DNA from: Reichenbachiella carrageenanivorans
GTDB lineage: Bacteria; Bacteroidota; Bacteroidia; Cytophagales; Cyclobacteriaceae
Reading direction: 5' to 3'
NCBI RefSeq assembly: GCF_025639805.1
Contig: NZ_CP106735.1
Span: forward strand, 2,823,501-2,887,500
Length of the DNA stretch: 64,000 nucleotides
Shown here in pieces: positions 17,876-26,746 of the stretch. Numbering within the stretch: the stretch's first letter is position 1; the number at the start of each line of letters is the position of its first letter. The translations under genes and the position numbers were made by a program. The notes under the pieces were generated by a model. It was not told the DNA's origin. It searched no databases and saw only the letters and a program-made list of their open reading frames with translations.

Positions 17876-19726
17876 TTATATTTTAGTCAAATCTATAAAA
17901 AGAAGACCTTCAGGAGCTTTGCCCATTCTAGCCGATCTTTTTACCTGTTTTTTGGTTCGCTTCTGAATGTAGTTCATGCCTTTGTAGCTATTGTAATAGC
18001 TTTTGAAATTGAGCTTGTCTTGTACCATCCATTGTTCATAGCTGGACAGTTGGTCTCTAAATTCTGCATTTTCTAAGTTGAGGCTACTAGGTCCATCGAT
18101 ATTGTATTCACGAAGGATGGCTAGTACATAGATGAGCTTTTGCTGTAGGAGAAAAATCTGACTGCGTAACGAACCATATTTGTTCAAATCATTGAAACCA
18201 AAGGCATTGGCACCACCAGCAATCGCCGCCATAATACCAATATACGGCACGGCTTGTTTGGCGGCAGTTCCGTCAGGAAATACGTTACCTGCAGCGGTAT
18301 AGCCCGCAAAAAGCATAGTCATCACAGATAGACCTTTTTTGAGGTTTTTCACACGAGTTTCTCTACGCTCTAGGTCTATGTGCATTTCGCTCAGGTTGTC
18401 TATCAAGAAGATGGCCTCATCTCGGTAGTCCAAATAACTTTGATATGTGATCTCTGTATTTTCTCTGTGGTGTACCGTAAGGGTAAAAGCTCGCTGGTCG
18501 ATAGAACCGTCGGGGTCTTCTGCAACCATTAGCATATCAAATTTCTTTGGTTTTAGCTCGATGCCAATGATGTTGTAATCGGGTGTCCAGTCTAGTTCTA
18601 CGGCATCATTTCTTTCTTTCCATGTCATACCCTGAGGGGCACCTATGATTTCAAATTTGAGATCGGAAAAATCGTCATTGACATCCTGAATGAAGATCGT
18701 TCGATGAAAAGGAAGCCCCTCATAGACGTCTTCATTTTGGAGATTGAGTATGCGTGGAGGTTCGTTTTTAATGCTTCTTTTAATTAAAAAAGTCTTGGTG
18801 ATTGTGATGGGATCATCTGTGCCTACTTCGCTTACCTCTAGCTCTACTTTGAGTGGAAACTGCTTCTTGAGTTTGTCTATCTGGTATTGGTTTAGCTTCC
18901 AATAGAACTTGCCATTGCTCATCTTTGGGTTGCCCTCAGAGGTGGGGATATTCATATTGAAATGCAAGGAGTCCTGATCTGGATCTATTACTGTTAAGTC
19001 TACTTCGAGAGCCTCGTTGGCATGCATGAGGTACTCGTCCAGTACGGGAAATTTGAAATAAGGAGGTTCATTTTTTCTGGTGATAATAAATAGAAAAACT
19101 TGCTGTGAGTTTTGTCCTTGGGTGTCGTGGGCATTTACTGTAAGGCTGAAATACTTTTGCTTTAGATGGATTTCGAGTGGTGTCCATTTGAAAGTGAGCT
19201 GATTGTGTATGATTTCTACCTTGCCATTTCCAATATGGTATTCGCCTTCATTGTCATTAAAAAAGTGATCTAAAATGACTTTAGAGGAATCTTGTGAGGC
19301 ATATCCTAATACGGAGAGTTCTATGGTTTGTCCTGGGTGTAGCTCATAAAACCCATTTTTCAATTCTTGATTTGAATGAATGAAAAACTTAGGGGGATCG
19401 TAGTCTGGAATTATTTTTATAAAGACAGATTCAATGTCGATCAGTTTGGTGCTGTCTATTAAGAAAAATTCGACGGTAATTTTAGAGTCTTCGGAGGTAG
19501 CAGGGATGAGCCATTTGAAAATGCCTTCATCTGAGAGTTCGGCATTTTTTGGTGCATTTTTCATTACGATGCTCCCTTGGCCAGTTTGTTCTATTTTTAT
19601 TTCTACTTGCTCTCCTACTTTGGCTTCAATGAATTTTTGGCTAATCCTGAGTGAGGGAGAATCTTGTGCCGAGAGTGTCTGAAATAGAAATAGGAGAAGG
19701 TTGAGAAGGGCTAACTTTTTTGTCAT
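17876..19726 (-). CDS. Secreted protein with tandem Ig/cadherin-like domains, unknown function
   Basis: About 616 residues follow a signal peptide (MTKKLALLNLLLFLFQTLSAQ). I start at the ATG at 19726; the frame is open to 19777, but that would place 17 residues before the signal. Several beta-sandwich modules each open with a PP.F or EPP motif (YDPPKFF, KNEPPYFKF, KNEPPRILN) and carry DPDQDSL or DPDGSIDQ calcium-type motifs, as in putative Ig/cadherin-like domains. A hydrophobic stretch (VMTMLFAGYTAAGNVF, then VPYIGIMAAIAGGANAFG) follows, and a basic tail ends it. It may be periplasmic and membrane-anchored late in the chain. I do not recognise a named family. Confidence 0.7.
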   Translation of the reverse strand: MTKKLALLNLLLFLFQTLSAQDSPSLRISQKFIEAKVGEQVEIKIEQTGQGSIVMKNAPKNAELSDEGIFKWLIPATSEDSKITVEFFLIDSTKLIDIESVFIKIIPDYDPPKFFIHSNQELKNGFYELHPGQTIELSVLGYASQDSSKVILDHFFNDNEGEYHIGNGKVEIIHNQLTFKWTPLEIHLKQKYFSLTVNAHDTQGQNSQQVFLFIITRKNEPPYFKFPVLDEYLMHANEALEVDLTVIDPDQDSLHFNMNIPTSEGNPKMSNGKFYWKLNQYQIDKLKKQFPLKVELEVSEVGTDDPITITKTFLIKRSIKNEPPRILNLQNEDVYEGLPFHRTIFIQDVNDDFSDLKFEIIGAPQGMTWKERNDAVELDWTPDYNIIGIELKPKKFDMLMVAEDPDGSIDQRAFTLTVHHRENTEITYQSYLDYRDEAIFLIDNLSEMHIDLERRETRVKNLKKGLSVMTMLFAGYTAAGNVFPDGTAAKQAVPYIGIMAAIAGGANAFGFNDLNKYGSLRSQIFLLQQKLIYVLAILREYNIDGPSSLNLENAEFRDQLSSYEQWMVQDKLNFKSYYNSYKGMNYIQKRTKKQVKRSARMGKAPEGLLFIDLTKI

Positions 19727-19878
19727 TCTTTCCTGGCTATTGAAAATGCTAATTAATTTAACTCTTGGGCAGTACACAAATATAAGACCGTTTTTAAAAC
19801 TAAAGCGAAAGGATTTGTAATCCTTAATGCAAGGGGCGTTTTCTAACGGAACAATAACAATTCAGAAATAGAGTGTGT

Positions 19879-20943
19879 TTAGGTGTTCATCCACCGCCAG
19901 AATCGTTGTAGCACATTGCCTGTTGGCTGCTCTTGTTTTTGCTTTTTCTTGGCGACCGATTTTTTCTTTTTTCTTTTTGGAGCTGGTGCAGTGGCTGTTA
20001 TAGGTGCTGCTACTTTTTTATAGTGTTTTTCTTTGGCTTTTTTTCTGCGCTTTTCTTCTTGTTCCTGACGCTTTTTTTCTTCCCATTCTTTCTTCTTACG
20101 GGCTGCCTCTACAGGATTGTAGTCTTTGTTGTATTTTTTGCCTTTGTAGTTTTTAGGCTTGCGTTTACGATCTCTTTTTGGACCTGTAGTGGTTATTATT
20201 TCGTCTGGGTCGTAGGCTTTTGGCGTCTCCTTTTTAGGTTCTTCTTTTTCCTCTGAAGGAGTTTTTGGCTCTGGGAGTTCTATTTTCCCTTTCACCGTCA
20301 GTCCTTGTAGTTTTACCTTTGGGGGTTTGATGACTTTTACTGACGCATCGTGAGCAAGACGTTCCACATAGGACTCTATTTCAGGGTCTAAATCGGCAGT
20401 AACTTGTGACTCATATGGTTCTTTCTTTTCAGGAGTTGCTTCTTTAGCTTTCTCCGTGGGAATTTTTTCGGTTGTGTCTATTGGCGTGTTCACAGATTCA
20501 ACAATCGGAGCAGAGGATTCCTCTGTTTCAAGTTCTTCGTCGAGCTCGTGAGGAAGGGCTATTTCAGCAAAAGATTCAGATATATCAGGGGTAGATTTTT
20601 TGGATAACGCTGGCTTTTCATGAGAATCGGTTGGCGCAGGCTCTACTTTAGCGTCAGAGGCTTCTACTTCTGGTTTTTTTGTTTCTGTTTGGTCTTCGAC
20701 TTTTTCATAGAGAACATCTTCTAATACTGCTGTCGATGGTTTTTCTGCTATGAATTTTTCGCTGGGTGTTTCTACAGATACTGGAGGTAGCTCTGCTTTG
20801 AAATGAGCGAGTACCAGTTCGATTTGCTCTTCGGTCAGTTTGGTGTTGGTTCCGCTTGATAGGTCGATGGCTTGTGCCTCCAAAAAGGCAGTCAGCTTGG
20901 ATGGGGTAATGCTAATTTTTCTTGCTAAAGTTCCGAGCCTCAT
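19879..20943 (-). CDS. Basic low-complexity protein with an IF-2 N-terminal-like domain
   Basis: Residues 1-48 (MRLGTLARKISITPSKLTAF...) resemble the IF2_N helical module found at the start of translation factor IF-2 in the pattern 'rl..lAkelgis...ll..l'. The next 190 residues are an acidic/proline-rich linker (many KEE, PEKKEP, EELETEE units). The C-terminal 100 residues are very basic (RDRKRKPKNYKGKKYNKDYNP; KRKKKKSVAKKKQKQ). It has no GTPase domain, so it is not IF-2 itself. Such charge patterning suggests RNA or ribosome binding (inference). It is monocistronic and no partner gene is evident. Confidence 0.6.
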   Translation of the reverse strand: MRLGTLARKISITPSKLTAFLEAQAIDLSSGTNTKLTEEQIELVLAHFKAELPPVSVETPSEKFIAEKPSTAVLEDVLYEKVEDQTETKKPEVEASDAKVEPAPTDSHEKPALSKKSTPDISESFAEIALPHELDEELETEESSAPIVESVNTPIDTTEKIPTEKAKEATPEKKEPYESQVTADLDPEIESYVERLAHDASVKVIKPPKVKLQGLTVKGKIELPEPKTPSEEKEEPKKETPKAYDPDEIITTTGPKRDRKRKPKNYKGKKYNKDYNPVEAARKKKEWEEKKRQEQEEKRRKKAKEKHYKKVAAPITATAPAPKRKKKKSVAKKKQKQEQPTGNVLQRFWRWMNT

Positions 20944-21111
20944 TCTAATTTCATTCTTAAATAATTATGCAAATATAAGTGTCGCAGGATATTCTGTAAT
21001 ATGATATGTAGTAAACCGCACTTTTTCTACAAGACTTACGACTAAAACTCCGTCATGTTTATATCTTGACATTTAAAATAGTTCCAATTTAACACTTTTA
21101 AAAAATACAAA

Positions 21112-21399
21112 ATGATCAGAGTAAAGAAATTCGGTGTATTGCAAACGGCTAAAGTTGTCGCGATGATATATGTGATTGTTTCATTGGTAATCATCATGCC
21201 ATTTGCCATGATAGCTTCCATGTTTTCAGATGAGTTTTTCCCTGAGTTTGCGGACTTTGGCGCAGCGGCCATGTTGATGATTCCCGTTATGTATGGAGTG
21301 ATGGGTTTTATATTTACGGCTATTGGCTGTGTGGTTTATAATCTGATTGCAGGTTTTACTGGTGGTATCGAGATTGAAATGGAAACCGCTGAAAAATAA
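21112..21399 (+). CDS. Small membrane protein, DUF3566-like
   Basis: The 95-residue product has two hydrophobic helices (about 13-36 and 49-80). A short conserved N-terminus (IRVKKFGVLQTAKVVAMIYVIVSL) precedes them and a GGIEIEME tail follows. This is the pattern of DUF3566-like small membrane proteins common in Bacteroidota. No catalytic residues are seen. Its stop (taa 21397-21399) is followed directly by the GNAT start at 21400, so the two are co-transcribed. Function unknown. Confidence 0.7.
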   Translation: MIRVKKFGVLQTAKVVAMIYVIVSLVIIMPFAMIASMFSDEFFPEFADFGAAAMLMIPVMYGVMGFIFTAIGCVVYNLIAGFTGGIEIEMETAEK

Positions 21400-21687
21400 A
21401 TGTTAGCGATGAAAATCAGTCAATTTGATCGAGATCAAAAAGGTTATTTTAAAGCCAGTGATGGCGAGCAGCGAGGAGGTCTAATGACTTATACTTGGGC
21501 GGGGGATGATCGAGTCATTATTGATCATACAGAAGTGAATTCAGCCTTCAAAGGGCGGGGAGTAGGCAAACAGATGGTGCTCGCCGCTGTCGAATTTGCC
21601 CGAGCAAAGGGAATTAGTATTGTGCCTCTTTGCCCTTTCGCAAAGGCTATCTTTGATAAGAACGAAGACATAAGGGATGTGCTGTGA
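21400..21687 (+). CDS. Short GNAT-family N-acetyltransferase (COG2388/YjdJ type)
   Basis: The 95-residue product is a minimal GNAT fold of the COG2388 type. DHTEVNSAFKGRGVGKQMVLAAVEFARAKG holds the acetyl-CoA loop (GRGVGK). IVPLCPFAKAIFDKNEDIRDVL is the family's C-terminal signature with the conserved Cys in PLCPF. These small enzymes bind acetyl-CoA and may acetylate or desuccinylate small molecules or proteins; the substrate is unknown. A second ATG at 21409 (MKISQFDRDQ) is also possible. It lies directly behind the DUF3566-like gene. Confidence 0.82.
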   Translation: MLAMKISQFDRDQKGYFKASDGEQRGGLMTYTWAGDDRVIIDHTEVNSAFKGRGVGKQMVLAAVEFARAKGISIVPLCPFAKAIFDKNEDIRDVL

Positions 21688-21731
21688 TGCACTCCCTTTA
21701 TCAAATCATTGTAGTGAGTGGACGTGAATTT

Positions 21732-22661
21732 TTAATATTTCGTATAACGATCTTTTTTAGAGTCATAAATTTCTGAAACGGTAATGAGAATTCCCGTTTC
21801 TTCCACACTGCCAAAGTCTGGGTTTTTCGCAGCACCAAATGCCTTCATTGTAGGAGAGAGAGACATGTAGTTTTTGATTAACGGAGGTACTCGCTCGCCT
21901 CTTTCTTTACAGAAGGAGTTGAGGGCATTCATTCCTTCCTTAAAATTCTTGTCCTTGAGGAGCGTTTTCAATGCTGTAATGTCTGACACGTATGGTAGAG
22001 GAGCTTTGGGCGTGACTAATTTTTCTTTGTCAGCAAAAAACAAATCCATGAAGTACAACACCGCATCGCGAGCCTCTAGATTGTAGTTGGGGTACATGGT
22101 TACCTTCCCGAAAAAATGCTTCATGCCTGGGTGAGTCACATAGATTGCCCCAAGTCCGTCCCAGAGGTTGTCAAGCGCAAATATTCCCTTTCTGGGGTCT
22201 ATATGCGGCTGATACTTGGGCTGTATCCATGATCTACCTAGCTCTAAGGTGTGTGGGAGGTAGTTGTTTACAAACTGGTCTGAAAAATCGAAATAATGTG
22301 CTGTAGAGAGCTCTATGTGTTTGGGATCGGATAGATCCAATTGGCTACAGTCTATAAATCGGTAGCCACCTACGATTTCCTCATCTTCGGGAGAGTATAC
22401 GAGTAGTTGCTGATAACATTTTTCATTAATGTCAAATTCGTCGATGTCTACTTCTTTGCCAGTACCTCCTCCAGCGCTGGCAAATGAAATTTCGCGTAAG
22501 CGCCCGATTTCACGCATGGTATGTGGCGAGTTGTGGGCATTGATGAAATAAATCTTGTTGCCACCCTTTTTTGTGTCGCGCACAAAACGCTCTGCATTCA
22601 GTTCGGACTTTAGGAGTTGCCTGTCCACGGGGTCGATGACGTAATCTATATTTTTATTCAA
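21732..22661 (-). CDS. Lipid N-acyltransferase, GlsB/OlsB-like (GNAT fold)
   Basis: The 309-residue product carries the acyl-ACP-dependent GNAT pattern of OlsB and GlsB: GRLREISFASAGGGTGKEVD, then EIDEFD-type acidic residues and a LELGRSWIQPKYQ block. OlsB makes lyso-ornithine lipid. In Bacteroidota the related GlsB N-acylates glycine with a 3-hydroxy fatty acid. The adjacent O-acyltransferase gene (stop 16 bp upstream of this start) fits the two-step GlsB/GlsA arrangement that makes glycine lipids. The choice between glycine and ornithine cannot be settled from sequence. The N-terminal segment is longer than in plain OlsB. Confidence 0.72.
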   Translation of the reverse strand: MNKNIDYVIDPVDRQLLKSELNAERFVRDTKKGGNKIYFINAHNSPHTMREIGRLREISFASAGGGTGKEVDIDEFDINEKCYQQLLVYSPEDEEIVGGYRFIDCSQLDLSDPKHIELSTAHYFDFSDQFVNNYLPHTLELGRSWIQPKYQPHIDPRKGIFALDNLWDGLGAIYVTHPGMKHFFGKVTMYPNYNLEARDAVLYFMDLFFADKEKLVTPKAPLPYVSDITALKTLLKDKNFKEGMNALNSFCKERGERVPPLIKNYMSLSPTMKAFGAAKNPDFGSVEETGILITVSEIYDSKKDRYTKY

Positions 22662-22677
22662 ATCAAAACGGTTTCTG

Positions 22678-23490
22678 CTATTGTAGCTTATATACTTTTT
22701 CTTTTACCCAATCTGCCCACGCCTGATCCGTTTTAGTACGGTCAAAAACTTCAGCAGGAATCGGTTTTCCAAAGACAATTTTAAAAGTACTATTCTTTTG
22801 TTTCATCATCTCATCAACTAAATAAAACATTTCCACATTTGCCTTTATTCCTATTGATTTACGAAAGTTAGACAAGTTGTAGAAGAAATCAGATAGCTGA
22901 GAGCCTCCAGTATATACGGGTATCACCTGACTGCCAAATCGCTTGGCTCGGGAGATGAAAGTTTTTTTCCATTCGAGGTCTTTTACTACGCCTTTGTTTC
23001 TTCTGCTTACCAACCCCGCAGGGTAGATAAATACGGCACGTGCTGAGCCAAACAGTTCGTTTATTTGCTTCACGGCACCTGAAGGAGTAGTGCCGTGTTT
23101 GTTGACGCCCACAAAGAGCTGTTTGAGGTTGGTCATATTTAACAAAATGTCGTTGACTAAAAATTTGACGTCTGGACGAATAGGATAAACGGCTGTTAGG
23201 TGAGCCATGGCTTCGATGCCCCCAAAGGGGTGATTGCCTGCGAATACAACCCCACCATTCTTAGGGATGTTTTCCAAGCCTTGAATCTCTACTTTTATAT
23301 TGAAGCGATCTAGTACTGCTTTCGCAAAATCAACGCCGTACAGATCAGCAAAATCACTGATGCCTTGGTTCATTTCTTCTTGATGTACGATACGTTTGAT
23401 GTAGCGAATAATAAATCTAGGCATCCACTTTAGGAGTGTTGGGTTCTTGTCGTGGATGATTTTTTCTATATCTATTAATTTGTCACGCAT
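22678..23490 (-). CDS. Lipid O-acyltransferase, PlsC-like (GlsA/OlsA type)
   Basis: The 270-residue product is a glycerolipid acyltransferase-fold protein. VFAGNHPFGGIEAMAHL carries the catalytic His of the NHP-type motif, FVGVNKHGTTPSGAVKQI and VFIYPAGLVSRRNKGVVKD give the second and third blocks, and VIPVYTGGSQLSDFFYN the fourth. The acidic residue after the His is Glu here, where many homologues have Asp (GGLDG). It probably O-acylates the 3-hydroxyl of an N-acylated amino acid. The GNAT acyltransferase gene follows 16 bp later on the same strand. Confidence 0.72.
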   Translation of the reverse strand: MRDKLIDIEKIIHDKNPTLLKWMPRFIIRYIKRIVHQEEMNQGISDFADLYGVDFAKAVLDRFNIKVEIQGLENIPKNGGVVFAGNHPFGGIEAMAHLTAVYPIRPDVKFLVNDILLNMTNLKQLFVGVNKHGTTPSGAVKQINELFGSARAVFIYPAGLVSRRNKGVVKDLEWKKTFISRAKRFGSQVIPVYTGGSQLSDFFYNLSNFRKSIGIKANVEMFYLVDEMMKQKNSTFKIVFGKPIPAEVFDRTKTDQAWADWVKEKVYKLQ

Positions 23491-23590
23491 GCTGTATTCT
23501 CAAAGAAATTGCAAAATATGAAGACCTATCGAAAATAGCTCGTCGAGCGACCAACTTATATTTTTTTTAACATTAGTAATTCAAAAATTA

Positions 23591-23632
23591 GGCTGTCATT
23601 GAAGATTGTAACCTTACGATTCGTTGACAGCC
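23591..23632 (-). terminator. Possible weak terminator downstream of the MFS gene
   Basis: Arms ggctgtca (23591-23598) and tgacagcc (23625-23632) are exact complements around a 26-base loop, and on the minus strand they are followed by taatttttg. It sits 40 bp past the MFS stop. Confidence 0.35.
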
Positions 23633-23671
23633 AACAGTAAAGCGATTGGTGGTGTGCCTACGAAACATCCC

Positions 23672-25003
23672 TTATACTTTGCGGTACTTCTCCTGAGGGT
23701 TATTTGCCCAATAGGCTGCTACGGTCAGAAAAAGAAAAAGAACAAAACAGAGCCAACCCGCCATGTCGTACGAGCCTGTCCAAGACAAGGATTCGCTAAA
23801 AATGATGGGCCCAATAGAGCTGCCCAATACGACAAAAGTGATCGCGCGTCCAGAGATGGCCCCAAGGTGCTGCGTGCCATAAAATCGAGGCCAGGTGACA
23901 GACAAAATCACACCGTATAAACCTAACATGATGCCGTTTCCTCCGATCAAGACATAGAGCATCCAAGGCCATTCGTTCAGCAGGATCATGCCTAGCACGG
24001 CAGTCATCGACCCTATGCCCATGATGTAGAGTAAGTATTTTAGCTTGATGTGATCACTCAGGCTGCTTACAGATAGTGTCACAATAACGGCGATAATGGA
24101 AGAGGGTAGAAAGATCGAAATGGCTGTACTTCTTAGGTAATTACCAGTTTCGAAAATAGAGACAACATTGAAAGTGAACCCCGTCCAATAAAAAGCCTGC
24201 ATAGCTAGCATCATCGCAAAGACCCAGAAGGCGAAGTTGCCCATTGCATCTTTCAGCGTGTAGGATTTGACTACTGGAAATTTGTTGACTTTGCTGTTTT
24301 TTTTGACTTGATAATCCCCGTCGGGTTTTAGTCCACTTTTTTCAGGATTGTCTCTAAAGAAGAATAATATAATTAAAGGAAATCCCAGACCACCTACAGC
24401 TGCCAAGATCAGCCAGGCGTCTTTCCATCCAAAATCCAAAATGAGCATTTCGAACAATACAGGAGCCGAGGAAAAAGTAAGGGAAGTCACTACATTAGAA
24501 AAGCCCATGGCAAAGCCTCTGCGTTTTTCAAACCACTTCATCATCATGTTTCGAGACACCAAGGTTAGTGCACCTTGCCCTGTAAATCGAAGTGCGGCAA
24601 AGCCAATGTACATAATGAGAAAATTACCCACAGGCCCTACCAGAAAATCAGGCAAAAAGCCTTGGATATGGTCTGTTTGACTCAAAAACAAGAGCGTAAT
24701 TCCCATGCCAACGGAGGCAAGGATGGCAATTGGTCTTACACCATATTTGTCATACTGCGCACCTACCCATGTCAGAAATGAGGCACTGGTGATCGTACCG
24801 CACATATAGGCGAAACTTAGTTCGCTTCGGCTCATACCCAAGGCTTCTATGAGACTGTCCGTAAAGGTGGAAACACCCATGGTCTGCCCAGGAATACTCA
24901 TGGTGATACCTAATGTACCAAGAACAATGATCGCCCATCCATAGAAGAAAGGGCTTTTGCCTGGATGAAAGGGCCAATTGGAAAAGGAGGTGATTTTAGA
25001 CAT
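23672..25003 (-). CDS. MFS transporter, monocarboxylate/oxalate-formate-like
   Basis: The 443-residue product has about 12 hydrophobic helices and the MFS hallmark between helices 2 and 3 (WVGAQYDKYGVRPI). A YGWAIIVLGTLGITMSIPGQTMG first helix resembles the oxalate:formate and monocarboxylate porter groups of MFS. It also has the second-half motif RNMMMKWFEKRRGFAMG, common in NarK/OFA-like carriers. It should be an inner-membrane secondary transporter. The substrate is unknown; the lpdA neighbour is separated by a terminator and gives no guidance. Confidence 0.82.
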   Translation of the reverse strand: MSKITSFSNWPFHPGKSPFFYGWAIIVLGTLGITMSIPGQTMGVSTFTDSLIEALGMSRSELSFAYMCGTITSASFLTWVGAQYDKYGVRPIAILASVGMGITLLFLSQTDHIQGFLPDFLVGPVGNFLIMYIGFAALRFTGQGALTLVSRNMMMKWFEKRRGFAMGFSNVVTSLTFSSAPVLFEMLILDFGWKDAWLILAAVGGLGFPLIILFFFRDNPEKSGLKPDGDYQVKKNSKVNKFPVVKSYTLKDAMGNFAFWVFAMMLAMQAFYWTGFTFNVVSIFETGNYLRSTAISIFLPSSIIAVIVTLSVSSLSDHIKLKYLLYIMGIGSMTAVLGMILLNEWPWMLYVLIGGNGIMLGLYGVILSVTWPRFYGTQHLGAISGRAITFVVLGSSIGPIIFSESLSWTGSYDMAGWLCFVLFLFLTVAAYWANNPQEKYRKV

Positions 25004-25026
25004 GAAAGTGTATATATAAGATATAA

Positions 25027-25057
25027 AAAAAAGCCCAGTAAAATACTGAGCTTTTCG
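25027..25057 (-). terminator. Intrinsic terminator of lpdA
   Basis: The stem pairs aaaagc.cagta with tactg.gctttt around a 3-base centre with one internal mismatch. On the minus strand it is followed by a run of eight T. It lies 22 bp beyond the lpdA stop and before the MFS start, separating the two genes. Confidence 0.7.
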
Positions 25058-25078
25058 ATTTGTAAATTTTTATTTCAC

Positions 25079-26473
25079 TTACAAGTGAACAGCTTCTCCG
25101 TAGGCATCTTCTACGGCATCTTTGATGGCCTCAGACATGGTAGGGTGAGGGTGTACAGCTTTCATGATTTCGTGACCTGTGGTCTCTAGTTTCCTAGATA
25201 CTACAGCTTCAGCGATCATTTCAGTCACATTGGCACCGATCAAGTGACAGCCCAACCACTCGCCATATTTGGCGTCGAAAATTACTTTTACGAAGCCTTC
25301 TGGGTTTCCTCCCGCTTGTGCTTTCCCAGAAGCAGAGAATGGGAATTTGCCCACTTTGATTTCGTAGCCAGCTTCTTTAGCAGCCTTCTCAGTCATGCCT
25401 ACAGAAGCAATCTCTGGAGAGCAATAGGTACATCCTGGGATGTTACCATAGTCTAGCGGCTCTGGTGAGTGCCCGCATATTTTTTCAGCACAAATGATGG
25501 CTTCAGCAGAGGCTACGTGAGCCAATGCAGGTCCGTGTACGATATCGCCGATGGCATAGATGCCAGGAATATTGGTTTTGTAGTAATCATCGACTAAGAT
25601 TTTACCTTTGTCGGTCATCACGCCTACATCTTCTAGGCCAATGCCTTCGAGGTTAGATGATACACCTACGGCAGAAAGTACGATATCGCATTCGATTTGT
25701 TCTTCGCCTTTTTTGGTTTTCACTGATACCTTACAAGTTTTTCCTTTGGTGTCTACAGCAGTCACTTCAGAGTCCGTCATGATTTTCATGCCTGCTTTTT
25801 TGAAGGACCTTGCGAGCTGCTTAGAGATATCTTCGTCCTCTACAGGTACAATGTTTGGCAAGTACTCTACGATGGTCACTTCAGTGCCAATAGAGTTGTA
25901 GAAGTAAGCGAACTCTACGCCGATTGCACCAGAGCCTACGATGACCATTTTCTTAGGCTGCTTGGGCAAGTTCATCGCCTCTCTGTAGCCAATGATTTTT
26001 TTGCCGTCGATAGGCAAGTTTGGCAATTCTCTTGAGCGTCCACCAGTAGCCACGATGATGTGGTCAGCTGTATAGTTTTCTGATTTGCCTTTGTCGTCTG
26101 TGACTATTACGGTTTTGTTGGCGGCCAATTTACCGAAACCGAGCAATTGATCAATTTTGTTTTTCTTGAAAAGAAACTGGATGCCTTTGCTCATGCCATC
26201 GGCCACACCACGACTTCTTTTTACCATGCCTGAAAAATCAGCCTTAGGGTCTTTTACGCTGATGCCATAGTCTTCTGCGTGAGATAAGTATTCAAATACT
26301 TGCGCACTTTTGAGTAGGGCTTTGGTAGGGATACATCCCCAGTTGAGACAGATGCCACCGATTTCGGCTTTTTCTACTACTGCCACTTTTTTTCCTAATT
26401 GAGATGCTCTGATCGCTGCTACATAACCTCCCGGTCCGCTACCGATCACTATAAGATCATATTTGTTCGCCAT
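25079..26473 (-). CDS. lpdA: Dihydrolipoyl dehydrogenase (E3)
   Basis: The 464-residue flavoprotein has the FAD motif VIGSGPGGYVAA at residues 9-20 and the redox disulfide GGICLNWGCIPTK (C42/C47). The NAD motif VGSGAIGVEFAYF and the ATGGRSRELP and GDIVHGPALAHVA FAD blocks follow. The C-terminal catalytic HPHPTMSEAI has the His-Glu pair. It reoxidises dihydrolipoamide on E2 in 2-oxoacid dehydrogenase complexes and the glycine cleavage system, in the cytoplasm. The length is standard. It is monocistronic, with a terminator downstream and a TAAATTTG box upstream. Confidence 0.96.
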   Translation of the reverse strand: MANKYDLIVIGSGPGGYVAAIRASQLGKKVAVVEKAEIGGICLNWGCIPTKALLKSAQVFEYLSHAEDYGISVKDPKADFSGMVKRSRGVADGMSKGIQFLFKKNKIDQLLGFGKLAANKTVIVTDDKGKSENYTADHIIVATGGRSRELPNLPIDGKKIIGYREAMNLPKQPKKMVIVGSGAIGVEFAYFYNSIGTEVTIVEYLPNIVPVEDEDISKQLARSFKKAGMKIMTDSEVTAVDTKGKTCKVSVKTKKGEEQIECDIVLSAVGVSSNLEGIGLEDVGVMTDKGKILVDDYYKTNIPGIYAIGDIVHGPALAHVASAEAIICAEKICGHSPEPLDYGNIPGCTYCSPEIASVGMTEKAAKEAGYEIKVGKFPFSASGKAQAGGNPEGFVKVIFDAKYGEWLGCHLIGANVTEMIAEAVVSRKLETTGHEIMKAVHPHPTMSEAIKDAVEDAYGEAVHL

Positions 26474-26530
26474 AATTTTTGCTTTGTGGATAATAAAATT
26501 GGCTGGCCCGTCAGCCTCAAAAAACTAGCG

Positions 26531-26538
26531 CAAATTTA
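26531..26538 (-). promoter_or_regulatory. Candidate -7 box (TAAATTTG) of lpdA
   Basis: Read on the minus strand, TAAATTTG fits the Bacteroidota -7 consensus TAnnTTTG exactly. It lies 58 bp upstream of the ATG. No convincing -33 TTTG was found at the right distance. Confidence 0.35.
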
Positions 26539-26687
26539 ATCGCTTTGCCTAGAGAAAAAAACTTATTTGGAATAGTGAATGGTTAAATCCATGTTAAACC
26601 TGAAACAGCGTTAAACCTTAATGTATCATGCAGGTTAAATTCAAGATAGGAGAGATGCATTCGATTGGCATTTAGCTAAAGCAAAAA

Positions 26688-26724
26688 AAAATGCCCCTTA
26701 CCTACTGGAGGTAAGGGGCATTTT
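26688..26724 (-). terminator. Intrinsic terminator of sucD
   Basis: Two perfect 15-bp arms (aaaatgccccttacc and its complement) flank a 7-base loop, with T-rich ends. It lies 22 bp past the sucD stop. Confidence 0.9.
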
Positions 26725-26746
26725 AGAACTTAATGTCTTGATACGA

